The translations under genes were made by a program, and so were the position numbers. The notes beneath the pieces were generated by a model. It saw nothing but the letters and a program-made list of their open reading frames with translations. It was not told the DNA's origin and made no database searches. A DNA stretch of 64,000 bases from Obelidium mucronatum (lineage: Eukaryota > Chytridiomycota > Chytridiomycetes > Chytridiales > Chytriomycetaceae): positions 16,626 through 80,625 of the forward strand of contig JAIVFH010000133.1 of NCBI GenBank assembly GCA_025765595.1. Direction: 5' to 3'. Numbering within the stretch: position 1 is the first letter of the stretch; the number at the start of each line of letters is the position of its first letter. Below are positions 1-9,340 of the stretch, in pieces.

Positions 1-1147
1 ATATCATCGTCTTGGTCCGTCCAAAACACGAGTTTCGAAAGAAGCGTGCAGTAGACGCGTTTGATTTCTAAAGACTGGATTTGGGTGAGGTATCGCGGTT
101 GGAATCCAAACGTGTTTTCGAGCCATTGGTTGAGGGCTGTGTGGGTGGTTGGTAGTTTGGATTGGAATCCGTCAGTGATTCGGAGGACGCGGGTCCATTC
201 GTTGTAGAGGTGGAGAAAGTCGAATATGTATTTGAATGGGTTCCATGATGAGGATGAGGTTGATGATGTGGTTGTTGTTGGTTCTGATGAGGATGGCTCG
301 GATGCCTTTTTGGATCGTTTCATCCGGTTCTTGAATTGATGTGGGCCAAGAGAGTAGAGCATTCCCTTGAATGCGATATCTGCCCTCTTGTTGAGTGGTT
401 CATCCAACTCACACGCCAACAATGCATTCAGCGTATTTGTGAAGCCTATGATAATCAAACAACCATCCATGGTAAACAACCCCTTTTAAAAAACACACAC
501 ACACACACACTAATACCTGTAACAGCAAGGATATTCGCCAACTGCTGCATCCCAACTTTGCCCCCAAACCCCTTCTCCACATCCACCTGCATCCCCACCG
601 TCACCCTCGCCGGAACCTTTGTCGCCGCCACAACCAACCGAATCGCCTTCCGCTCACCCGCCGACAAATCCCCCGCAGAAATCCTCAACGGCTGCGTCAC
701 CTTCACAGCGCCATTGAACACATCTCCCAATCCACACCCCAACGCCGAACAATACGCACACTGCGCAACCAGCGAGGAAACAATCCCAGTCAGCCTTCGT
801 AGGTCTAATCCAATCTTCATTTTCTCGCGCCGATCGGATCCTAGCAGGGAGGCGTAGGATTCAACGAGGAGCGGCCAGATTGAGTATGTGTGGAAGGCGG
901 AGGGGGAGGTGCCGATCACTTGTTCGAGGATGGATGTGAGGCAGCCGAATCGGGCGTCGAATTGGTCGCCGTCTACTGCGAAAGGGTCTAGGAGCGCTGT
1001 TTTTTTTTTTTGGTTTGAATGATTGAGTTGAGTTGAGTGACCAACCAGCCGGGGGGGCAGAGAGGGGGGGAGGAAGAGCCCTTCTTTACATTGAAGCGTT
1101 GGACGATCCGCAGTGCTAATCGAAGAGATGGTGGACTGATGATACAT
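1..1147 (-). CDS. AhpD/carboxymuconolactone-decarboxylase-fold protein, 3' end beyond window
   Basis: Three exons read well: 1147-1090, 996-517 and 445-1, with GT-AG introns that keep phase (first intron ends in an A-run, second holds a GT dinucleotide run). The middle exon has LVAQCAYCSALGCGLG, which matches the CxxC-type core of AhpD-like alkylhydroperoxidases, followed by helices typical of the fold. The last exon is hydrophilic, has a Thr/Ser stretch and stays open to the left edge, so the C-terminus is missing. AhpD-fold proteins use the CxxC pair for thiol redox or peroxide reduction; the substrate here is unknown. I chose ATG 1147 because it is the first in-frame ATG and the splice phase to exon 2 works. 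A sestrin-like or other peroxidase-related protein is possible. Confidence 0.55.
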
Positions 1148-2638
1148 TTGGTGCAATTAGAAATCCAGTCCGCTACTTTTCTTCCAACTTTTTTTTTTAT
1201 TTTTGTGATTTTCAGACAGGGCAAAACACACCAAACCTTTGATTAAATACATACGCCATTCAGACACAACCAAAAAAGATCTCAATCTTGTTTGCACTTA
1301 TTTTTTTTCCCTTAATTACATCTCAAAAAAAGTCAACTGTGTCTGAATGATACGTGTGCGTCAATGTTGTGTGCATATGATTGTGGCCTTTTTTTCGAGA
1401 TTGTGTCTATAAGCGCATCTTAATCTTTGTTATCTTTTTTTTTGACATGCGTCTCAATTTTATAGTTGACTTGCCCATGTCCCAATACAGGGTTCATTTG
1501 ATGATGGTCTATGGCGAATCGAACCCTCTGTAAACTTTTTTTTTTCGTTGGATATGAAAGACTCTTCATTTATTTTGTATTTTATTCTTACTTTCTTTTC
1601 AATATTATTTTATATTATTTTTATTTGTGATTGAGGGCACTCAAAACTTTATATACAAAAATCAGAAGGGTTTTTTTTCTTTATATATTGCTAACCAAGA
1701 ATGAAAAGCCTCCGGATTACAGTCAACTTTTTTTTTGGAATCAAAAGAAAGAGGAACAGTTGGAGACTTGAAAATAGTTGGTGTGATGGCGGTGATCACC
1801 TAATCAGCTTTCTATATTCATATATGTTCGAGGCCCCCGCCGCCCCGTTTTTTCGGAGTATATTTTCAAATACAAAAATTTCTAATATCCGGAAGGAAGC
1901 GTCTTTGGGAGCGAAGGGGGGGGTGTCACTGCATTAAAAATCAAAAAAAAGACGCACGGTCATGCATCAAAAAAAAAAACAATTTGAAGAACCCGAGTTG
2001 GAAAAAAGATAGTTAGCTTTTTGCAATAGGCTTTTTAATTTTTTGAAGTAGTTGGCGGCTTATTCAAAAAGACCCTCGCATTTTTTTTTCTTTCTTTTTT
2101 TGTTCAAATCATTTGCTTGGAAATGTTTAACCCTTGAAAAAATGAAGGGTGCGTGCAGACCACACATCGCCGGATATAAGTCATCAACAGATTGAAGGAA
2201 CTGGATCACGCGACTCATGAAACGAGGCAAAAAAAATCGGTCTCGACTACCCAAAATGTTACTAAACACAAAAAAAAAACAGGGCAATGGCCAGGTCTGG
2301 GCCTGGCCTCTTTAACAGCCCCCCTATTTTTCGGCCAAGATCACCAAACTCAAAAGAAAGTCCAGACTTTGTTTTGTCGGTACAGACAATACAGAGTATG
2401 ACAATATCACAAAGCAGACAATTGGATGCTTATGCTGCAAACAACTCCGCAAAAAAAAGCAGTAGTGCGCAAATAGCAGTGGAACAGGTGTGAATGACAA
2501 AAAAGTGTCTCCGTTCTTTGAAATTCTGGGCCCCACGGCTTCTCCACGTCGACTAAAAAGCAAAAATCTCTGCCACCACAAAACAAAAAAAAGTCTGTTT
2601 GAAATCGATTTCCAACTCAGAAGAGAAGAACCACACGC
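1148..2638. other. AT-rich intergenic region, no gene seen
   Basis: About 1.5 kb between divergent genes. It holds many runs of 7-10 T or A and no reading frame with coding character. It presumably includes the promoters of the AhpD-like gene (leftward) and the cyclin gene (rightward). No repeat, tRNA or mobile element was recognised. Confidence 0.6.
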
Positions 2639-3873
2639 ATGGACAGCATCGACACTACTACTTCTACTCGACTCGCAGCGATCACGCTCGGCGTGCTCGG
2701 CCGCCTCGTGCCAGCGGCGCGGCACAGCGCGGGGGTGCAGCGGCTTGTTGCGGTGTTTGTCACGTGCTCGCTGCGGGCGGCGGCGGGGCGGCGGCGCGCG
2801 CTGCCGGCGACGCTGCTTGCGGCGCTGCTGTTTGCGCAGCGGCTGGCGGCGAAGCAGAGCGCGCTGGCGGCGGCGCCCGTCGACCTGCTGCTTGCGAGTC
2901 TGATGCTCGCCGAAACGGCGCTGTCCGACGCACAGACTTCGACGGCGTCGTGGGCGCGCCTGGTTGATCCCACGGGTGCGTTGTTCTCTGACTTTGTTGT
3001 TTGAAGCGAGTGGTGGCGAAGCTAAAGTTCAACTGTGTCATGTCACGGCGACTCATTCCCACTCCGTTCTCCACTCCACCCCCCCTTCTCAACTGCTTGT
3101 TATTACTGTCGTCGGAATTGCTCATTAACAAAATATCCTTTTTTTTTCTTTAACTTGCAGGTGCTTCAACGCCAGAAGGAAGAAAACGTGTCGCGGCCCT
3201 CAAATGGACAGCCTTCGAATGTCTCGACTACAATGCCACTGTGTCTCAAAACACTTTTATGCGATGGTGCGGAATGATTCGCAAGTGGGTTGGCGAAATT
3301 CCTGTCGTTCCTCCTGTTGTCGCAACGGTGCCATCCATTACCACCTCAATCAGAGAACCTTCTCCAGTGCCAGGACTTGGAGGACTTGCTGCCGATACTC
3401 CTTCCACTAGCCCTGTTGCTGTTCCTTCAGTTTCTCCTGAAACACAGGTTTCAAACTCTGCCCTCCTCACGTCGTATTTGTATGGTCTTGCAATGGGTCA
3501 AGCCGCTGCGACGTCTTCTACTTCTTCTACTTCTTCTTCAAAACAGCACTCATTTTCCGCAATGTATCCTGACGTGGATCCTGTAATCTCTACGTCCACC
3601 ATACCAGCTGCTGCTGGTGCTACTTACCAACATTCTTCTACGTCTATTCCTTATGATACCATCAACGAGGCCCCTACTTCAGCAATGTATTTAAACTTCT
3701 CGTTGAAACCTCCACACTTGTCCTTGTCCACTTCCACCACCAGCAGCTCCTGTCGACTTGAAAAATCTGTTGTCCGCTCTGAATCGAGAATACAAAGTAA
3801 CCGTGCTCATCCTTACCAAAAACCATTGGTGAAAGCTGGACCTCGTCGTTCCAGTATTCAGCGTGTCATTTGA
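2639..3873 (+). CDS. Cyclin-box protein of the Pho80/PCL type
   Basis: Two exons, 2639-2975 and 3161-3873 (intron GTGCGT...TTGCAG), give about 349 residues. Across the junction the protein reads LLLASLMLAETALSD...SWARLVDP, then ECLDYNATVSQNTFMRW. This is the pattern of a cyclin N-box in which one helix supplies the (A)LMLAEK-like motif and the next the L..L.Y...VS...F..W motif of Pho80/Pcl cyclins. Such cyclins activate a Pho85-like CDK. The C-terminal 150 residues are low-complexity Ser/Thr/Pro. Exon 1 is extremely GC-rich and Ala/Arg-rich while exon 2 is ordinary in composition, a contrast repeated in other genes here. Long frames on the opposite strand of exon 1 are composition artefacts. 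Confidence 0.65.
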
Positions 3874-4238
3874 CCTTTCCTTATTTTCTGAGGTTAATAC
3901 CCCCGCCCTTCCCCTCACCCATCCATGCATTCACCACTTCTATTCCAAGTTCGTTTTTTTTTCTCCTTTTTGGCTGGCCCTTTATTATGTTGGCTTGTGT
4001 TTTTGTCTGTGTGTGTGTGTGTGGTGTAGTGTGTGGAATGGTTGTATTGCAAAATGTTTTAGTAAGCTTATGATCTTAAAAAAAATAAACTGTTTTTTTT
4101 CCTTCTAGAAATTATAAATTCTACGAATGAGTTTATTGGAGTTTTCTTTTTTTTCGAGTACTGTAAATGTGTGTGTATTTTTGTACAAAATACATGGGTG
4201 GAGACTTCCATAAAAAGGTCCATTTTTTTTTCTTTCTT
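3874..4238. other. Convergent intergenic spacer
   Basis: Spacer between the 3' ends of the cyclin and the SLC10A7-like gene. It contains a short TG run near 4010 and AATAAA-like sites (about 4084-4090) that could serve as a polyadenylation signal for the cyclin. Nothing else is visible. Confidence 0.5.
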
Positions 4239-5827
4239 CTATACTCGAACAGCCAATTCAACAACCCCTTCGCCATCATGAGAAGATTGCTGCTCTTGAT
4301 CCAATGCTTTGCCCCTTTCAATCCAGTTCTTGAACCATGTCACCAAAAACGCTCCAACAACTAGCTGCTCTGCATGATATACAAGCAACGGGGTACTAAT
4401 GATCCCAATCAACGGACTTCCCGCGTATATAATATTGATCATTGGGATTCCAAGTGCAACAGTCTTGGTTGCAGCACACATGACAATCGCAACCTAAGAG
4501 AATAAACCAAAAAAAAAAAAACCAGGAGGATTTTAACTGATGTTGTATGCAGGAATGATAGAGAAAAAAAAAAAGACATTTTACCGTTGACTCCCTCGAA
4601 AACCTCAACAACGGAACCCTCGAAACCCCAAACGCCAACAAACTAAACCCCACAAAAAGCACCAAATCCAACACGAAAATCGCAACCATACTCCCCGCAT
4701 CAATCCCATCCCCCAAATGCTCACTAAACGTGTTGCAGAAAACATTCCACACGAGAACCAACAAAAACGAGCTATTCAAAATCGCCAAATTCACATGTTT
4801 ACTCAACGTCGGCACCAACGCGGGGAAAAAGTATTGCAACAGTTGTCCCACGATAAGAGGCCCAATCACTGTTATCGCCAACGTCTGGAACGTGTGGCCG
4901 TAATCAAGAGAGCTGGATCCCAGTGCGCCCACGTATGCGAAAATCAAGCTGGGGCTGATAAAGACTCCGAGAATGTTTCCAATGACGGCGTTGGTGAGGG
5001 CGCCGGCTTCGTCGCCGCCGGCTTGTTTTGTCATTAATACGTTGGATGAGATTGTTGTGGGTGTGCTGCATGCGATTATGAGGCCCTTTGCGAGGGTTGA
5101 GTTGAAGGTGGCGCTGAGGCCGAGGAGTTTCCCGACGGCGAGGCCGATGGCTGGGGTTACACCCAAACTGAGGAGTTGGATAACTGATTTATAGAAACAA
5201 AGGATGCGGATAAAATAAGTATAAACTAATAATAAATAATAATAAAAAAAAGTATTTCTACTAAACCCAAATGCATCTTCCAGTTTGCAAGCGATTGAAC
5301 TAGAACTTTCGTCTTCAACGACAATCCAGAAAGGATAAAAATCATCATCACGCATCCATAGGAAACAGTGTATTCCGCGCGAATGTAACCATGAGTTTTC
5401 CCCAAGTCGGGCCAGATTGCTGCAAACGCAATCGCAAATGCAAGACCCTTTTTTAATTTAAAGTTTCGAAGGGGGTTTTTTTTTTCAGTTTACACAATAT
5501 TATGTCTTTCGACCGGAGTTTCAAGGTATATACCTCCAAGAACCAGTGCTTAACAATAAACGCCCAAATCTCCTTCTTCCAGTCTCTCGCTGCAGGTTTA
5601 GATTCCTCAATTTGGACGATTACTGGTTGCTGTTGCTTGTCTTGTTCAGTGGTTGACGAAGATGGTTCCAATGTGGCGGCGGCTGCGGCGGCAGTTGTTT
5701 TTGGAACAGATCCCGAATTATCCGAAACCAAGAAATCTGGTCCAGTAGAACCAAGAGTTGTTGTCGATGATGCTGTGGCAGCTGCCGCTTCATTGACTTT
5801 TGCAGTCGTTGTTGAAGAAGCTGTCAT
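4239..5827 (-). CDS. SLC10A7/Rch1-like sodium-bile acid cotransporter family protein
   Basis: Four exons: 5827-5534, 5447 to about 5268, about 5185-4590, and about 4494-4239. The N-terminus is about 80 residues of Ala/Ser/Thr-rich cytosolic sequence. It is followed by KKEIWAFIVKHWFLE and then some ten hydrophobic segments. Diagnostic stretches include IFILSGLSLKTKVL, GLIIACSTPTTISSNVLMT and CAATKTVALGIPMI, which match the SLC10A7 branch (yeast Rch1), a family tied to regulation of calcium entry and, in animals, Golgi/glycosylation function. ATG 5827 is the first in-frame start; a frame extends upstream without ATG. The second intron donor is best placed at GTTTAG because only this gives HLVIQLLSLG in phase. 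It is convergent with the cyclin gene. Confidence 0.82.
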
Positions 5828-6629
5828 TTCTTTGAGGTGTTTTTTTTGGAGATAAGTCAAAATTCCGTCATTGCCCGTGCAGCTTTTTTACCACAAATTT
5901 GAATAGCACCGTGATTCGTTGCAAATCATCCCCTTTTTGTTATCTAGCACGTGCAAAAAGGAAAACCTTTAGTAATGGGGTACCTGCAGCTGATGAGTAA
6001 TGGGAACGAGTCAACTTCAAACTTCAAAAACCTTCAGGCCTTGATGACAACTTTCCAAAAAAAAAAAAATGCCAGGTTAAGCGGTTATTGACAGACACAC
6101 CTTGATTATTATTATTATTTTTCTTATTTTCTTATTTTGCTGTTTTTCTTTAGAATTGATGGATTACTTTTGCCAGCTTTCAAACCATTAAGTCACAACG
6201 TTAAAACTGATTCAAACTGTATTCGAAAATTTCTAATCCAATTATCGTAAATAGTAGTAGTGTAGTTACTCAAAAAATACATGCATTGGCTTCAGTGCTG
6301 CAAACCAAAAATGCAGTGAGGGGAAGTGCCTGGGGAAACAGTCTGCTGTAGGAAGAAGCTTACTATAGGCCAAAAAAAAAATCGTTTTTGGAACTGCATC
6401 GGCTCGAAATTGAGTGGCTTGCCTGGTTTTTTTTTGGGTCTGCGCAGATTCACTTTCACAAAACCAAAAAAAAAAACCCCTTTCACATGTCTCCCTCCTT
6501 GATACTTTCTTCTTAACTTTGCCGGATAGGAGCGGTCTTAAAATGCCGATGGACTCCCATCCAAAAATCGGAAAATTAATTCTGAGATCTCAACGTATAA
6601 TTGCCACCCTTGTCTCCCCCTAATCCAAA
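5828..6629. other. Divergent intergenic region, no gene seen
   Basis: About 800 bp between the SLC10A7-like gene and the small membrane-protein gene. It is AT-rich with ATT repeats near 6108-6120 and several poly-A/T runs. Likely promoter DNA for both; no motif can be assigned with confidence. Confidence 0.5.
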
Positions 6630-7043
6630 ATGAGTCCAACACCAGCAGCAGCCACACCGGATGGGCCCCACATCAACCCCGCCGTAACAGCCATGATCGT
6701 AGTCGCATCCATCGTCCTTTCTATAACAGTTCTCGTCTGCTGTTCGTGCTTTGGAGCAACCACAGTAAAAGTGTTTGGCACATTTCTTGGAAACAAGGCC
6801 CAGGCCATGACAGAGAAGCTGCGGAAGCAGCAGAAAACAGCGGATGAAACGTCATCAACTTCTTCGAGTGCCAAAGGGCTTGCGCGGGCGGGGTCGCCGG
6901 ATACAATGCAGTCGCTGCCAGACACTGCCTCGTCGTCTGGAACGCTTATTGTGAACCTCAACTTTGATCCAGAGAAGGTTACAATGAGTGAGAAGATGCG
7001 GTTGCAGCTGGCAAAGATGAAGAGGTTCGAAAAGGAACCGTAA
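6630..7043 (+). CDS. Small single-pass membrane protein, unknown function
   Basis: A single exon of 137 codons. The first 18 residues are Pro/Ala-rich and polar, residues about 19-42 form one strongly hydrophobic helix (AMIVVASIVLSITVLVCC) ending in a CCSC cluster that could be palmitoylated, and the remainder is charged and Ser/Thr-rich with a lysine-rich end. The lack of a signal peptide plus the basic stretch after the helix suggest a type-III or tail-in-cytosol topology. I do not recognise a family. It lies 199 bp upstream of the PEX39-like gene on the same strand. Confidence 0.55.
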   Translation: MSPTPAAATPDGPHINPAVTAMIVVASIVLSITVLVCCSCFGATTVKVFGTFLGNKAQAMTEKLRKQQKTADETSSTSSSAKGLARAGSPDTMQSLPDTASSSGTLIVNLNFDPEKVTMSEKMRLQLAKMKRFEKEP

Positions 7044-7242
7044 AAAGACGATGGGGCATTCTAACATCAAGCGTACACCAAACGAACGAGTGCACCACCA
7101 CAGCCACCTCTAATTATTACTCCCACGTTTATTCACATCCTCTGTTTTATTTTTATTCCCCTCTCAATTATTATGATTTAAATAAATAAATAGACTCCTT
7201 CACCAATGCTTGTGTTTATTTTGGTGTGTGAATAGGAGAATA

Positions 7243-7740
7243 ATGTCTTTCGAAAGTTATGACTTTACCAACGACGCTGCCTTCATGCAGGGTCTCGCCT
7301 CGATAACCGCCAAGCTCGAAAGTGAAGGCCACTCGGATCAAGTTGTTGCATCAAAGATTGAGGATGCCAAGCGCTTCTATTTCCAAAAATACGTTGCCGG
7401 TGGTGTTGAGCAACAGCGACAACCACAAACAGCCAATTCATCTCATCAAGAGGCATCTCAGGCATTACAGTCAACACAACAGATCAATTCAGAAGTTGCA
7501 CCATCCCAGTCAGACCCTATGGATGAGCTTGGCGGTGTTGTCTCTGCTTCGGAACAACCTTCATACCCGAAATCTTTTGCTGAAATATGCGAACTTGTTG
7601 CGAAAGGAGAGCCTATTCCTGGAATCAAGCTGATTCCTACCACTGTTCATGACAAGGCTCTGGCGAGTATTCCTGTGGCCCAAAAGAGGTTGAAACCGTG
7701 GGAGAAGAGGCAGGAGGAACAAGGAACAGCTGCAATCTGA
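7243..7740 (+). CDS. KPWE-motif protein, PEX39-like peroxisomal import factor
   Basis: A single exon of about 165 codons; ATG 7243 is preferred over an upstream in-frame ATG at 7210 because it begins the conserved-looking MSFESYDFTND segment. The C-terminal third has SFAEICELVAKGEPIPGIK, then IP..V, and near the end RLKPWEKR. This arrangement (a short I.xL...G.PIPGIK helix-turn plus a KPWE box) is the signature of the small family containing human C6orf226 and yeast Yjr012c, described as PEX39, which assists PEX7-dependent import of PTS2 proteins. The N-terminal FMQGLASITAKLESEG segment resembles a three-helix bundle; the middle is Gln/Ser-rich linker. A PEX14-like KPWE protein is the alternative. 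PEX12 lies 21 kb away in the same window but is not linked. Confidence 0.55.
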   Translation: MSFESYDFTNDAAFMQGLASITAKLESEGHSDQVVASKIEDAKRFYFQKYVAGGVEQQRQPQTANSSHQEASQALQSTQQINSEVAPSQSDPMDELGGVVSASEQPSYPKSFAEICELVAKGEPIPGIKLIPTTVHDKALASIPVAQKRLKPWEKRQEEQGTAAI

Positions 7741-7837
7741 TACTTGATTTTTACTGCTGGAAGTACTATAGTTTTTGGACAGGAAGGAGAATAAAGCATG
7801 GTACTTAAGTCACTTTTAATGCACACAAGCTCTGAAT

Positions 7838-7985
7838 TATAAAGACGACCCGCCAGAATCGTCATCACAATTCTCCTCATATCTGTCGCCAATATAATGA
7901 TAAGCTCCAAAGATCTTGGAATTTTGGAGAACAGGTCAGCGAGTTGTAGAGTTGTTTGGTCCATATTAATATTAATAATTAAGAA
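7838..7985 (-). pseudogene. 150-bp remnant of an F-box/LRR gene (5' and 3' ends joined)
   Basis: On the minus strand an ATG at 7964 opens MDQTTLQLADLF, which aligns at DNA level with the start of the neighbouring LRR gene (9264 leftward), including the 5' flank (attaagaaatcaaatagta versus tttaagaaattaaataata). About 30 codons on, the sequence instead matches the 3' end of that gene: the stretch around 7850-7905 resembles 8030-8140, including agaatcgtcatcac followed by an ATTCTC run. The middle, over 1 kb, is gone. It is a scar of a paralogue with a large internal deletion, lying directly 3' of the surviving copy. Confidence 0.5.
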
Positions 7986-8011
7986 ATCAAATAGTAATAA
8001 AAAGCTACGTT

Positions 8012-9264
8012 TTAATACGAGTAGTAAGAGGACCTATCAGAATCGTCATCACTATTCTCATCATCATCATCATCATCGTCGTCATCATAATAATCATAAA
8101 CACCAAAAATCTCCGCCAGTCTTGGAGATTCAAAAGTCGCAGGTTGATTCGCATCATCCACCCTAACTCTACTCAGCATTCGCAGCTTATCCGGATCCAC
8201 CTGAATCACGCCTTTAAAAGAGTTATCGGACAAATCAATGATCCTGAGATTCTTCCACCACCGTAACAAATTGGCTGGAATATGTCCCTTGAATCTGTTG
8301 ATCCCCAAATTCAAAGTAGAAAGCTTCTTCAACTTGGCCATACTACTGCGGAGTCCGCCTTGAAGTCTGTTGTGACTCAAATTCAAATGCTGTAGGTTCT
8401 CGCAGGAACCAATGGAGGAAGGTATGGAGCCAGACAGTTCATTATTCGACAGGTCCAGGTTTTCAAGAGCCTTCAAGTTTCCCAAATCTCTCGGAATAAG
8501 TCCTGTAAATTTGTTGCGGGCCAACGACAAGACTTTGATGTTTGCAAGACTGAGGATTCCGCAAGGGATCGGCCCGCACATACCACAATGATCGATGGAA
8601 AGGGTCGTGAGCGTTTGAATCGTAAATAATTCAGCTGGAATACTCGTGATGATGCAAGAATGGAGTTTTAACTGGCCAAGCCGGTGGAGGTGGGAGATTT
8701 CAGCTGGAATAGCGCCTTTTAAAAACGAGAGTTCAAGAGTAACGAGGCCAGTCAGAAGCCCAATATGGCGCGGGAAAGCTGCTGAGTTTTGGGTTGCGCC
8801 TGAGGCATTAAAGCTTGTTTGAAGGTGCATTTTCTTTTTTTCGACAGCTACTTCTTGAAAGTGTGGCAACAGTTTTAGCCAGTAGTTATTGTTCCAGACT
8901 TTAAAGACTGGTGGCTGGTAATGGTATTGGCGGTTTTTTCTTGGAGGGAGATCACGGTAGTCCACATCTTTTGAGTTGGTCCACACAGCGATAGCAAGGT
9001 GTTTCGACTGGATGCATGCGTCGAAACAGCGAGAAATACGACGCAATGCGTGGACGGGATATATTGGGATCCATGATAGGATGAGCGTTAAGATTTCCGG
9101 TGGTAAATCAGTAAGGCGTGTGTTGAAACGGGCAAAGCGGTTCTCAACCACTTCGACTCGCTTTGAAATTTGCTTCTTGAGCTGTTCATGTTCGGCTTCA
9201 AGGGTTTCAAGTCGTTTGATGGTGGTGGCCAACAGGTCGGTGAGTTGTTGAGTTGTTGGTTCAT
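8012..9264 (-). CDS. Coiled-coil, F-box-like, plant-type LRR protein with acidic tail
   Basis: One exon of about 415 codons. Order: a short coiled coil (KRLETLEAEHEQLKKQISKR), an F-box-like helix (LTDLPPEILTLILSWIP) followed by a WxxN-type segment, then about eight LRRs of the plant subtype (LDLSNNELSGSIPSSIG), and a C-terminal run of about ten Asp with Ser/Tyr. F-box-like proteins recruit substrates to SCF ligases, but whether this one binds Skp1 is unknown. The long frame lacks an in-frame ATG at its 5' end. ATG 9264 is one base out of phase with it, and the remnant at 7964 shows the missing base (CAA-ACA versus CAACA). Either the gene carries a 1-bp deletion after codon 3 or the base was lost in sequencing. 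Confidence 0.7.
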
Positions 9265-9340
9265 TTAAGAAATTAAATAATAGCAGTCATGTGTGTAGAT
9301 TCATAAAAAAAAAACATAAACATTAAGTAGCTCGATAAAA

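Noticed and set aside
1488..1535. tRNA-like GGTTCGATTC (minus strand) with a matching GGGTTC nearby
   Set aside because: No acceptor stem, D-arm or anticodon arm could be formed around it; likely a chance inverted repeat.
2617..2973. Minus-strand Ala/Ser/Arg-rich reading frame, and similar ones at 11595-12002 (-), 29028-29480 (+) and 55136-55489 (-)
   Set aside because: These are shadows of GC-rich exons of real genes on the other strand or another frame; no conserved motif or splice context.
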